This document shows, one piece after another, positions 1 to 10,380 of a stretch of DNA of 64,000 nt. Within the stretch, counting starts at the first letter, position 1; every line of letters begins with the position of its first letter. The DNA comes from Adenophora triphylla var. japonica. Taxonomy: Eukaryota > Streptophyta > Magnoliopsida > Asterales > Campanulaceae. The notes beneath the pieces were generated by a model. That model was given only the letters and a program-made list of their open reading frames with translations, was not told the origin of the DNA and ran no database searches. The stretch lies in the NCBI GenBank assembly GCA_022495995.1, contig JAFEMH010001468.1:372001-436000 (forward strand), in the 5' to 3' direction. Both the position numbers and the translations under genes were made by a program.

Positions 1-7
1 ATACAAT

Positions 8-384
8 GGTCTCAGATTTTTTTTTTTTGAGTTCTAGATCTTAAGATATTTCATTTTAAATAAGTGTGAACTTAACAAAAAACAACAGCGAACTTAACAA
101 ATAGGTCAAATAATCTCATAAAATTGCAAAAATAAAGGCTATAAAAGACTAAAAACAACTGTAAACTTAACTAAAACAAATGTGAACTTAATTAAAAAAG
201 ACTAAAAAATAACTGTGAACTTATCAAAACAACTGTGAACTTGTAAAAACTGTGAACTTCTCAAATTTGCTCCAAATTATATGTTTATGCTACTAGTTTG
301 ATTCGTATTGACGATACGAACACACCGGTGGTTTCAGATTTATTTTTTTTTGATTTCTAGATCTTAAAATATTTCATTTTAAAG
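8..384. repeat. AT-rich direct repeat and degenerate short repeats
   Basis: A segment at about 8-60 (a T-run followed by gagttctagatcttaag and atttcattttaaa) recurs at about 331-384. Between the copies, a motif like actgtgaacttaacaaaac recurs six or more times in degenerate form (65-260). No coding potential is apparent. It looks like an eroded non-coding repeat and I cannot assign it to a family. The rest of 385-1075 is AT-rich and shows only the MITE end listed separately. Confidence 0.5.
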
Positions 385-716
385 TTTTGAGGTGGAAAAA
401 AAAGTAAGAGAGAGAAAGAAGAGAGATAAAATGACATAGAGCTGAAATTCTTTAACATACATCCGTCCATGTCATTTAATTGAGTGGCACAAGCGTAATT
501 TTCATCAATTACCAGGGACACGAGTGTCCATCATTAAGTCAGAGACCTAATGGTAGATTCCCATATTCCATGGATTAGTTGGTTGAATTCATTAGAATTA
601 GGGACCATTTGATAATTGCCCCTTTAATTTTTCATACTTACAACATTTCCTTCCACTTTTTATCTCTCTTACTTTTTCTTAATCTGTGTGCCCAAAAATT
701 TGGTCTCCATTGCGCC

Positions 717-729
717 GGGACGGAGGGAG
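717..729. mobile_element. Truncated Stowaway-like MITE end
   Basis: The sequence GGGACGGAGGGAG followed by TA is the right terminal inverted repeat of the Stowaway family seen repeatedly elsewhere in this window. No matching CTCCCTCCGTCCC end lies upstream, so this is a 5'-truncated copy. Its left limit is undefined, perhaps near 600. Confidence 0.5.
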
Positions 730-1086
730 TATTTGATTTGAAGTCTAAATCTTTTGAATATCCTTATCTGTTTTTGATTTATTTTATTGTATTTATTTTT
801 CGTTTTTCTTTTATTTGATTTCATAATATTAAAAAAAACATAAAAAAATCCTCTTCTGTGTAATTTACTCTCTTTCTTGTGTGACTTTTCAGATTACTTG
901 TTTCCATGATTTGGTTTATGACATACGGTAATTTCTCATTTTTGTGGATTTTTAATTCCTATTTTGTAGGAATATTTTTTGGAGTGAGTTCAAAATTCTA
1001 AAATGCAAATGTTACTCCATATTTTTTCTTTCACTTATATCTCTTTCTTTCTCTCTCTCTCGTATAATCAATTTTTATCATCTCAT

Positions 1087-1547
1087 ACCTAATGGGCCTT
1101 GGCTCAGTGGTATAATGGTGGCCTTCCGTAGGGGAGGTCACTGGTTCGATTCTCCCCAAGGGGAATCTATGTGGTTTAATTCCTACCTTGGGTTTCAGGG
1201 TCCTTAGGAGTCCCCCGGGGCACATCCGTGCAGTTAAGGAAGCAGCACTGCTGGGCTTGCAACCTCAGTGTGGGGAGTTCAAATCTTGGCAGGAGCACTG
1301 GAGCAGCCATTTGGTGTTGTAAAAGTGATGTAATTGCCTCGGCAGAAGCAGCTGGAGCAGCCATTTGGTGTTGAAAGAGTGTAAATGCCTTGTGGGAGGG
1401 CTCCCTTGGGGCCAGGAGTATAAGGGGTGCTACCACCCTGGCTGCATAGGGCACATCCCGCGATTTACCTCCGCCAGCATAGCGGTACCTGGTGGTCCAG
1501 GATTGATCCGGCGAAGCTGGGGAACCTGGGTAATCAAAAAAAAAAAA
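1087..1547 (+). mobile_element. tRNA-derived SINE with perfect target-site duplication
   Basis: A SINE of about 460 bp on the plus strand. The tRNA-like head has a Pol III A box (tggctcagtggt, 1100-1111) and B box (ggttcgattct, 1143-1153), followed by a tRNA-unrelated body and a 3' poly(A) tract ending at 1547. An 11-bp duplication tatcatctcat flanks it (1076-1086 and 1548-1558), the signature of target-primed reverse transcription. A shorter relative lies on the minus strand at 19421-19669. The small open frames inside it are not genes. Confidence 0.88.
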
Positions 1548-1558
1548 TATCATCTCAT

Positions 1559-2640
1559 GTCTCAATTCTTTCAATGTCACCCATTGAGATTTTTCCTTGT
1601 GTTGACTTATATGTTGCCAACCCATAGCAACATCTCCCTTAACATCCTTGCCAACATTATTGTCGACACAAGATCCAACACGGTTGATATAGACCTAAAC
1701 TTCAGCAAATATCAAATAATTTGTGAGTGGGAGTGTTTTTGATCAAAATACTTCTGCTTATGTTAGTATTGTTGTCCTTTCCACACAAACGTTGAAGAAA
1801 ATGTTGCCTCTCGCGTTGTTGGTAACACTTCTGCCAACACAAGTCAAAATTAAATTCTGTATTGTAATTTGCTTATCTCACAAACAGAAAGGTATGCTGC
1901 CCATATTATGCAATTTAATGCAGTATTGAGATAAAAAAAAAGTGAGGCTACTTTCTTCACAAAAAGGGGCAGAGTAGATGTTGGCAGCATTTTTATTTTT
2001 ATTTTTTTGCCATTTTTTTCACATGTAATACAACTTTATTGCGATTAAAATAATCTAAGCAACAAACTAACTACATACCTTTTTTTTGTACATAATGCCA
2101 TAAAATTACCTCTACTGCTGAACCAATCATCTGAATGAGACGATCAAACACACTAGTCATTTTGGCTTCAAAAGATTTCCAATGGAGATGGCATTTATAT
2201 ATTGTAAATGCTGCAACCGTTCAGCCTCTACTACCGGTGGTGACATTTCCGTCGTTCGTCGTTTCGTCTTGAGTCGCAGATACAATCTTTTAATTTTCTA
2301 TTTTTGCTATTCTAATTCTATTCGCCGAATGTTTATTTATACTATGTACGATACGACGTCGTTTAGTGTAAAATAAAAAAAATCAAGCAGGACCAACTCC
2401 CCCCTTGCACCTACTTAGGTCCGCCCATGGATTTTTGTTGGTGTTTTGTTATGTAATGATGGTACTTTATTTAGTACTTGACTTGGATCTTTTATATTAA
2501 GGGGGAGTTTTATATTTAGTGTGAGATTGATATGTTGACCTCGATGATGTTAGGTGATTGTTAAATAGATGATGGTTAAAGAGGTTAAATCATGTGATTT
2601 TATTTTTTAATAGAGTTTTACATCAAAAGTGAGTTTTGAT
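1559..2640. other. No recognisable gene; AT-rich non-coding DNA
   Basis: No coding or RNA gene is recognisable. At about 1598-1855 an imperfect inverted repeat (cttgtgttgac ... gccaacacaagtc) hints at an eroded MITE, without clear ends. Around 2497 and 2644 there are aagggggag-like purine tracts that also recur at 3321 and 3400. These may be internal remnants of the copia element whose 3' LTR is proposed at 3410-4694. Confidence 0.4.
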
Positions 2641-2669
2641 GTTTAGGGGAAGATTGATAAAGAGGTGGT

Positions 2670-3028
2670 CTCCCATGAGAACAAGGGGATCCGTCTCATG
2701 CATGAAACGGGTCGACCCATGACCCATGGGGAGAAAACAATTCGACGTAACCTAAGCGGCACCGTAAGGGGAGAAAACAATTCGACGCCATCAATAGCCG
2801 AAAACTCCATAGCAATTCCGGCGACCTTGTTGGTATCCGGTGAATTCACTCCGACCTCCATAAACAATCAATATACAAACTTGAAATCAGCGATTAATTA
2901 TTGATTCTCCAATTCCGATTGATTCAAAACACAGTAACAGTCCTTCTTAAAAGCCCGAAAAATTATTACAAATTAGAAATGAAATTGAAACCTAAGAATT
3001 GAAATATATACATGCGTATGTATAGGCT

Positions 3029-3071
<43 letters not shown>

Positions 3072-3300
3072 GGCGTTTGAGAAAAGAATTGACACGAGAA
3101 AAGAAATATGGGTCCTGGAGCAAAAAAAAAAAAAAAATTATAACACACTTATATATGATAAGGCCTAAAATTGGGTTCAAGGCCCAATTTGCATCAATGT
3201 TGCTGGCTGGAACGTGCTTGGCGTGAAGAAGAAGTGGCTGGTCATGGGTCAGGATCCTACCCGTCTCATGGATGAGACGGGTATTCTTGTTCTCACATAA
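2670..3300. repeat. Inverted repeat with about 58-bp arms (possible MITE)
   Basis: The arms at 2670-2728 and 3241-3300 are about 80% complementary by eye. Both carry the core gagaacaag, CCGTCTCAT and TGACCCAT. The interior holds a near-identical 19-bp direct repeat (ggggagaaaacaattcgac, 2728 and 2769) and a GA microsatellite. I could not find a clean target duplication, so the superfamily is open. Confidence 0.5.
3030..3068. repeat. (AG)n microsatellite
   Basis: About 19 uninterrupted AG units. On the opposite strand this gives a Ser-Leu repeat in open frames that should not be read as protein. Confidence 0.95.
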
Positions 3301-3409
3301 GTTTTTGTCATTGATAAATAAGGGGGAGTTTTTTTGTAACTTTTTTGTTAATAACATTTACTTGCAGGAATTTATAGAGTTTTGTGAAGAAAGACAAAAG
3401 CAGGGAGAT

Positions 3410-4694
3410 TGTTAGTGTTAAATTTTAGCACTATTTTTTATAAAGTATTTTGCCTTTTTCACTAACTCATATTTATTTATAAGTCTTGTGAGTTAAAGAA
3501 TTGTTACGGGGGATCTTTCCGCATAAACAGTGGAGGCAAACAAGTAACTTACTTATTTAAGAAATAGCTATAGACTCATTGTCTGAGTTCTAAATGGATA
3601 AATTTTCTTTCCCTAACCCGAAAGGAGTAAATAAAGTGTATTTATCTACACTATAGGAGTTCCAATGATTTACTTCGTAAAAACCACCAAAATGTGAGAT
3701 TTAAGCATCCAAAATGTTAAGTAAATTGACTTTTTTGAATTGTTTACTTTTTCAAATTGTGAGGAGCAGCCCCGAGAAGGGGATGCGATTCCGAGAGCGA
3801 GGAATCCCCGAAGGGGATGCGGTTCGTAGAGTGGGAAGAGCCCCGAAGGGTAACTTCCCATATCAGGCGAAGGAGAGTGAGTGAGACACGAAGTGGATCA
3901 GGAACGGCTAATTGGAAGAGTTAAGGGAAAAATGTGTCCAACAAATAAATGAGACCAAGTCAAAAAGATCAAGTCAAGTCAAGGAGATTAGTGGATTTAC
4001 AATTTAGGAACCACTTATGTTTGTTGAAAATGAGCATAGATAGTTGGCGAGCAAGTCAAGTCAATCACGTTTGATTTGGGAAATTAATAACTTTTGGTGA
4101 CTACTTATTTTTGAGAGAAGTAATAGGAAAAAATCCCACTTACCAAGGTTGAGGCTCACGTCATAACTGGAGAGCATAACTGCTGGAGAGCAAGTTATAG
4201 AGATCATGGGAGTAGCAGCAAGTTTATGGACTATTGAGCAAATTTTTCAAGCCTATAAAATGCTGATGGGATTTCATTTGAATTGAAGATACACCAAAAC
4301 AATTCAGTTTTCATAAACTGTTTTTTGTTGAAAAGTAATCTAGTCTAGTTTTTTTATTGTGTTTAAAGTCTTGCCCAACACAATTCAGTTTTCATAAACT
4401 GTTTGTTGAATACTAATCTGGTCTAGTATTTTGATTGTGTTTAGAGTGTTGTTTCTCTTTAGATTCTTATACATAGCATGTTTTGCACTCCTTATTTTCT
4501 TTAGATAATAGGAGTTGTTATATAATTTGTACTTAAACATATACATCTAGTGAGTCCATTTTTAGACATTAGACTCTCACAAGTTATAATTATATAACTC
4601 GTGAAAATTATCTTTTTGTGTATTTTTTTGATACGTTAATTCTTTCGATTATTTTTAAAGTGGTTATACGTGTTGTGTTCAGTGTTGCCTAACA
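3410..4694 (+). mobile_element. Probable 3' LTR of an old Ty1/copia element
   Basis: The segment starts TGTTAGTG directly after a purine-rich tract (gcagggagat, 3400-3409), as expected for a polypurine tract plus 3' LTR, and ends cctaaca at 4694. It contains a TATA-like cctataaaa (4252-4260) about 440 bp before the end. An 88-bp imperfect tandem duplication (about 4293-4450, aattcagttttcataaactg in each copy) follows the TATA box. Several upstream gggggag tracts recall Sirevirus-type 3' regions. There is no partner LTR in the window and no gag/pol next to it, so this is inference from terminal signatures only. Confidence 0.42.
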
Positions 4695-5142
4695 ATCGAG
4701 ACAACACTGTTTTTTTCAAAACTATCCAAGGTCATTATTGACACTTTCAAGAATATCTCTCAATATCTCAACGATAATTGATCCTGCTCACATGTTGGTG
4801 GGTGGTCAGCCACGATTAACTTGGTATGTATAAACCCATCCCAAATCAAATTAATATCGAGCATTGACTTTAAACAAGGTGCCGCCGAGGGGGAGGAACA
4901 AATTGTTGGCATGAACAATTCCGGGTCTTGAAAAATATATACCTAAACTAGAGAAAATAAAATCGCATCGGCCGAATGTAAACCAACAGTAGAAAGATTT
5001 AATGTGTCAGTTGTTTGGTGAAACATGTTTTTCAAAGTTGACCATTGAGTAGAATTCTAACTCCTCTAACACGACAAGAACAGATGAATACCAAGACAAT
5101 GCGTCTGCAAGGACAGAATATGATAGAATGGAACATCTATAA
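4695..5142. other. Upstream region of the first receptor kinase
   Basis: This stretch contains no gene. It is the likely upstream promoter of the kinase at 5292. No known cis-element stands out with confidence apart from the TATA box just downstream. Confidence 0.4.
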
Positions 5143-5152
5143 TCTATAAATA
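5143..5152 (+). promoter_or_regulatory. TATA box of the first receptor kinase
   Basis: The sequence tctataaata lies 140-149 bp upstream of the ATG at 5292. That implies transcription starting near 5175-5185 and a 5' leader of about 110 nt containing a (CA)n tract at about 5254-5271. It is the only strong TATA motif in the 200 bp before the gene. Confidence 0.65.
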
Positions 5153-5291
5153 TGCATGCTACATACAAACACTTTATATATCCTCCTCCTCCATCTTCTT
5201 CTGCATAAGCTTCTTTGAATCCAAATATTCTCCATTTTGATCAATCAAATATTCACACACACACACACACAGAGCAGAAAAACACATACTG

Positions 5292-7697
5292 ATGGCCATT
5301 GGACAAACCTATTTGCTTGCATTTGCCCTTCTCTTTCTGAACATCTTTCTGACCATTTCTCGATCATATGGAGCAGACAACATTTCCAGAAACAAATCTC
5401 TCTCTGGGGACGAAACTCTCGTCTCTTCAAGTGGAAACTTTGAACTCGGCTTCTTCAAACCGGGTAACTCTTCCAACTACTATATAGGCATGTGGTACAA
5501 AAAGGTCTCAATCCAAACCATTGCTTGGGTAGCAAATAGAGAAACACCGGTTTCTGATAAATACTCGTCCGAGTTGAAAATTTTAGATGGTAATCTAGTC
5601 CTTCTCAACGAGTCAAAAATCCCAATTTGGTCAACAAATGTCGCCTCCTCCACTTCCAATTCTGTCCTAGCAATCCTTCAAGATGATGGCAACTTGGTGC
5701 TGAAAAATGGGTTAAATTCGGCTGTTCCCATCTGGGAAAGCTTTGATCATCCCACTCATACATGGCTGCCCGGTGGAAAAATTGCATATAACAAGCTTAA
5801 GAAAACTCAGCAAAGCATAACTTCATGGAAGAATAATGAAGACCCTGCAACAGGGCTCTATTCTCTTGTGCCTGAGCCAAATGGTACTCAATATTTCATC
5901 ATGTGGAATATGACCAAACAGTACTGGAGTAGTGGTTCTTGGAACGGACAGATATTTAGCTTAATACCTGAAATGAGAAGTAATTATATCTATAACTTCA
6001 CTTTCGTTGACAACAAAAACGAGAGTTATTTCAAGTATACTGTCTATAATGAGTCAATTATTTCTAGGCTTATTATTGATGTTTCTGGGCAAGTTCAGCA
6101 GTGGACATGGTTGGAAGAAAGCAAACAATGGAATTTGTTTTGGGCACAACCAAGAACGCAATGTGAAGTCTACTCCCGTTGTGGGGCTTTTGGTACTTGC
6201 CAGAATTTGTTGCCCTTCTGCAGTTGCTTGCGTGGGTTCAAGCCTAAATCGGAGACTGACTGGAATTCAGATGTTCATTCTGGTGGTTGTGTGAGGAAAA
6301 CCAGTGTGCAGTGTAGTAATAGTAGTAGCTACAGCTCAATCTCTGACAGGTTTCTGACAATGAGGCTACCTGACAATGGGTATCTGAGTGACAACCCTAC
6401 TCAATCTCTGACTATTGGGAATGCTACAGGACAAATATGCGAGTCAATATGTTTGGGAAATTGCTCTTGTGCAGCTTATGCTTATGAGAATAATGGGTGT
6501 TTGTTTTGGAATAGGGAAATTTTGAATCTCCAAGAAAATGGTGGCAATGGGAGAACAGTTTACGTCAGAGCCGCATCAAATGATCTTCTGGATACTCTCA
6601 AGAAAAAAACCAAAAGGATTATGGTATATGTTATTGTGGGTTCGGTTGTGGGTGCTTTGGTAATTTTCTTGGTGTTTCTGATGGTTTTGTTGGTGTGGAG
6701 AAGAGAAAGAAGATTGGTTGGAGCGATAAACATGATGGGTGAGTCACTGGTGGCATTTGGGTACAGAGATCTGCAGATTGCGACTAAAAATTTCTCAGCG
6801 AAGTTGGGGTCGGGAGGTTTTGGTACAGTGTTCAAGGGTACATTTCAAGATAAAACGACCATAGCAGTGAAGAAGCTGGAAACTGTAAACCATGGAGAGA
6901 AGCAATTCAGGACAGAAGTCAGCACAATAGGGACACTTCAACATGTTAATCTTGTACGCCTTCGTGGGTTTTGCGCACAAGGTTCTAACAAGTTGTTAGT
7001 GTATGATTATTTACCAAAAGGGTCCTTGGATGCAAATCTTTTCTATGAAAAAGTGTTGGATTGGAAAACAAGGTGCCAAATTGCATTAGGAATTGCCAGG
7101 GGTCTAGTTTATCTTCATGAAAAGTGCAGGGACTGCATCATACATTGTGACATCAAGCCAGAAAACATTCTCCTAGACAATGATTTTTGCCCCAAAATAG
7201 CAGATTTTGGTCTGGCAAAGCTCATTGGTCGGGATTTCAGTAGGGTTCTGACAACTATAAGAGGGACAAGAGGGTACCTTGCACCAGAATGGATATCCGG
7301 AGTTGCTATCACAGCCAAAGCAGACGTTTATAGCTACGGAATGATGCTTTTGGAGTTGGTATCAGGAAGGAGAAACACGGATGTCGTTGATGGTGGAAAA
7401 GGTCGATACTACCCTTCTTGGGCTGCAAGAGTGGTAGTAGAAGACGGGGACATTCTTGTCCTTTTGGACGAAAGATTGGACAGAGTTGGTGATGAAGAAG
7501 AGGTGAGGAGAATTTGTAGGGTTGCTTGTTGGTGCATCCAAGATGATGAAGATAGTAGGCCGTCCATGAATCAGATAGTTCAGATTCTGGAAGGGGTTTC
7601 GGATGTGAACAAGCCTCCGATCCCTCGTTCTTTCAATATGCTTGTTGATAACCTGCAGGAACCTATAGTTTTCTTCACTGAGTTGTCATCAAACTGA
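5292..7697 (+). CDS. G-type lectin S-receptor-like Ser/Thr kinase (SD2 type)
   Basis: Intronless 801-residue receptor kinase of the S-domain (bulb-lectin) class, close to the Arabidopsis At2g19130 type. It should sit in the plasma membrane and signal on an unknown apoplastic ligand. Order: signal peptide 1-27; bulb-type lectin about 28-150; S-locus glycoprotein/EGF-like region about 190-320 (CEVYSRCGAFGTC); PAN/apple about 340-425, Cys-rich; membrane helix about 443-469; RRERR stop-transfer; kinase about 500-770. The kinase has P-loop GSGGFG (506-511), Lys527, alphaC Glu542, HCD with catalytic Asp620, DFG 638-640 and APE 664-666. Cys before the catalytic Asp makes it a non-RD kinase, a class often linked to immunity. 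Every catalytic residue is present. It ends soon after the kinase and lacks the Ser-rich tail of its paralogue at 13112-15592. The start is the first ATG after the TATA-driven leader and precedes a good signal peptide. Confidence 0.95.
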   Translation: MAIGQTYLLAFALLFLNIFLTISRSYGADNISRNKSLSGDETLVSSSGNFELGFFKPGNSSNYYIGMWYKKVSIQTIAWVANRETPVSDKYSSELKILDGNLVLLNESKIPIWSTNVASSTSNSVLAILQDDGNLVLKNGLNSAVPIWESFDHPTHTWLPGGKIAYNKLKKTQQSITSWKNNEDPATGLYSLVPEPNGTQYFIMWNMTKQYWSSGSWNGQIFSLIPEMRSNYIYNFTFVDNKNESYFKYTVYNESIISRLIIDVSGQVQQWTWLEESKQWNLFWAQPRTQCEVYSRCGAFGTCQNLLPFCSCLRGFKPKSETDWNSDVHSGGCVRKTSVQCSNSSSYSSISDRFLTMRLPDNGYLSDNPTQSLTIGNATGQICESICLGNCSCAAYAYENNGCLFWNREILNLQENGGNGRTVYVRAASNDLLDTLKKKTKRIMVYVIVGSVVGALVIFLVFLMVLLVWRRERRLVGAINMMGESLVAFGYRDLQIATKNFSAKLGSGGFGTVFKGTFQDKTTIAVKKLETVNHGEKQFRTEVSTIGTLQHVNLVRLRGFCAQGSNKLLVYDYLPKGSLDANLFYEKVLDWKTRCQIALGIARGLVYLHEKCRDCIIHCDIKPENILLDNDFCPKIADFGLAKLIGRDFSRVLTTIRGTRGYLAPEWISGVAITAKADVYSYGMMLLELVSGRRNTDVVDGGKGRYYPSWAARVVVEDGDILVLLDERLDRVGDEEEVRRICRVACWCIQDDEDSRPSMNQIVQILEGVSDVNKPPIPRSFNMLVDNLQEPIVFFTELSSN

Positions 7698-8754
7698 AAT
7701 GGATTCATCAACCTGTAATAATCCGAATCTTACTAAAATATTTTCGAAATTTAGTTAAGTTTTAGACTATTATGAATAGTTTGATTGAATTGGGTCAACT
7801 GATAATTTATTTTATCTTATTTGGATTTTATTTTATTTGTGACTATCAAGTTATTATTTGAATAGCAATATTGGGTGATTACAAAATAATGGTTGGGCCA
7901 ATTATGTTTTAAAGAAATTACAAGAAATATTTTTTGGTCTTAGTTTCTTTTGGGCCAATCACTAAGTAAAATGTTGGGTCAATAATGCTAGTAATAACGT
8001 GCGTTACTCAATTGGGTTTTTATAGTAATAAGTGGAGCATTTTAAAGCAAGGAGACGGAGGATCTAAATAAGGCTTGGCCCATTTTTTTTGAGGTTAAAT
8101 TATTAACTTGGCCCATGTCATGTCAGTTAGCTTTGCAAAACATAATTAGAGTATAAATATTAATACCCTAACCCTAGTTGCCAATTAAGAAAAAAAAAGA
8201 AGAAAAGAAAAAGGAGAAAGCTGTTTGACGGCAAAGAGAGAAATAGTGAGAGAGGGGCGGCAGAAGAGCACCAGCCGAGAGAGAGAAGAGGAAGAAAATC
8301 TTAAATTGTTTTGGGATCAAATTGAGGTAAGGTTTTGTTCCGTCCAATAATTATTGTTTTTAAATTTAAAGTCTAGAAAACCCTAGAAACTTTTGATATT
8401 AGATTGGGATTTTTATTATGAATATATTATGTGATGGAAATATAAATCCTATAAAAGATTATTGAAATAGGATTGTGTATGAATTAATGGATGTTAATCT
8501 AGGGTTGTTCATACCAAGAAAGATTTAAAGAAAAATAAATATTTTTGGGTGTTTTGTATGTGTGTGCCGTGTATGTGTGTGTGTTTTGTGTAAATAATTT
8601 TTGGTGTAAAATTGTTTTACAAATTGATTTGGGTAAAATATTTGGTATCAAAAAGGTTTTGATTTTGAATAAAAGTGTTTTTGGTTAGAAATCTAACCAA
8701 GAGGTTAAAAAGCTGAAAAATTAGTTTTCCAAAAACCCTAGTGACCAAACTGTA

Positions 8755-9070
8755 AATCTGGGAATTAGGGACTATTCTGTAATTTTTGAAAGTCAAGGGA
8801 ATTTTTTGTAATTTTTAAAAGTCAGGGGACTATTCTGTAAATTTTGAAAAGTTGAGGGGCTGCTTTGTAAAAATTTGAAAGTTGGAGGACTGTTTTGCAA
8901 ATCTCTGAAAGTCAAAGGTCTTCCTTGTAATTTTAGAAAGTTAAAGGACCTTTTTGCAATTATGAAAACTAAAGGGACTTTTCTAAAAATAAGAAAACTT
9001 AAAGGGACCTTTTTGAGAGTAATGAAAAGTCAAAAGACCTTTAGAAAATTATTTAAAAAAAGGGAATAAA
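8755..9070. repeat. Degenerate minisatellite of about 36 bp
   Basis: Roughly nine diverged units of the type gggactattctgtaatttt-gaaagtc occur in a row. One frame stays open for 64 codons because units near 36 bp preserve phase (a repeated K-x-K-G-x-F pattern). It has no start context or homology that would make it a gene. Confidence 0.7.
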
Positions 9071-9814
9071 AATGTTAGAAACCTAAGAATAGTTTGGATA
9101 AACCCTAGGGGTGTTTTGGTATTTATGTGACGGGTATTTTGGGAAACTCTAGAAGTGGAAAACAAATTGAGACGAAGTTAAATAATAGAATTAACTCATA
9201 AGTTAGTGAAGTAAAATAAAGTTAAATTGGGACGGAGTATTAAGTAGTTAATCCGTACTTAACGGATATTATTTATTTATTTGTGTAGATATGATTGGAG
9301 TTAGCAATTGTTCGAGTACAAACAATCGAGGTAAGGGATTATACATCTTTAAGTTAATTGATTTCCGCTCCGTTTCATTATTTAGGCTTCCGCATATTTC
9401 TTCGCGATGTACGTTCATTTGATACGTAAAAGCTGACTTGCGTCAGTATTTGTTTTGACTCCGTCAGTTACCGTTATTTGCTAATCTTTTGTTATTCGTT
9501 TGCTAAATCGTTCTTTTGGTTTCGTAAATACAGAATTTTATTGTTATTGTGAAAGTTCGTATTCTGTATAAAAATGAGTTTTGATATGATATGATTTTGT
9601 TCCATTAATGATCACTAAGTTAGACAACCTGCTTCGGCGGGGTATATTTGATATTTTGGCCTTCGGGCAAACTTAGTTCACCGCTTCAATGTAGTAGTGG
9701 TGGGGTGTTTCGGATACACTGTTTAGGACTCTGCGGAGTCAACCTTTGTGCCCTTTGTGAGATTTCGAACCCTTTGTGGGTATTAGTGCTCTTTGTGGGC
9801 TTTTGTTCCCTTTA

Positions 9815-10189
9815 GACCATCCCCAACGGTGACTCTCCTTGTGAGAGTCACCCAAAAAAAAAAAAAAAAAAAAAGAAAAGGAAAGTCACCAAAATTGGTG
9901 ACCTTAGGCAATTGGTTGCCCTGAGGTTGGCCCCGGTTGTGCATCATCTTTTTTTTTTTTTTTTGATCAAATTATTTTGATTTTGTATTTATATAAATAT
10001 ATTTTTAAAATTAATATATTTTATATATTAATTTTATTTTTAAAAGGTTGGGTTGGGTTGGGTTGGGTTGGGTCAAGGTCACTGATGGGAGTATAAATTA
10101 TATAAGGTTGGAAGTGTGCATATGAAAGTGAGAGAAATTAATATTTTATTTGAGGTTGGGTTGGGTCAGGGTCACTGATGGGGATAGTC
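9815..10189. mobile_element. Tourist-like MITE (PIF/Harbinger) with TTA duplication
   Basis: A 375-bp element flanked by TTA at 9812-9814 and 10190-10192. The ends are inverted repeats: gaccatccccaacggtgac on the left and gtcactgatggggatagtc on the right. The interior carries poly(A)/poly(T) tracts and the G-rich run (GGGTT)n at about 10046-10071. A 3-bp TTA/TAA duplication with such ends fits PIF/Harbinger-derived MITEs. Confidence 0.75.
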
Positions 10190-10380
10190 TTATGGGATTT
10201 TGGTTTGATAAGGTTAGTGGACCACTTATGTGATCATGATGTCTGTGAATGATTTGATTATCTACAGCTGGTATGGGACAGTTGTAGATAACTAGATCAT
10301 TCGAGTCAACTTTGTTCAGCTTATCAGTCCTTTGAAATTCCTTATAATCTGTGAGTGGTTTAGTTAGTTAAAGCTGGTAT

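Noticed and set aside
1097..1160. A tRNA gene
   Set aside because: A and B boxes are present, but there is no complete cloverleaf. The segment is the head of a SINE with poly(A) and target duplications.
2966..3357. Ser-Leu-repeat proteins on the minus strand
   Set aside because: They arise from the (AG)n microsatellite.
8150..8330. A host promoter with telobox
   Set aside because: A TATA-like motif and ccctaaccctag are present, but no coding sequence follows within reach. More likely part of a decayed repeat.
8875..9069. A small Lys/Phe-rich protein gene
   Set aside because: The open frame follows the period of a degenerate minisatellite and has no start context or homology.
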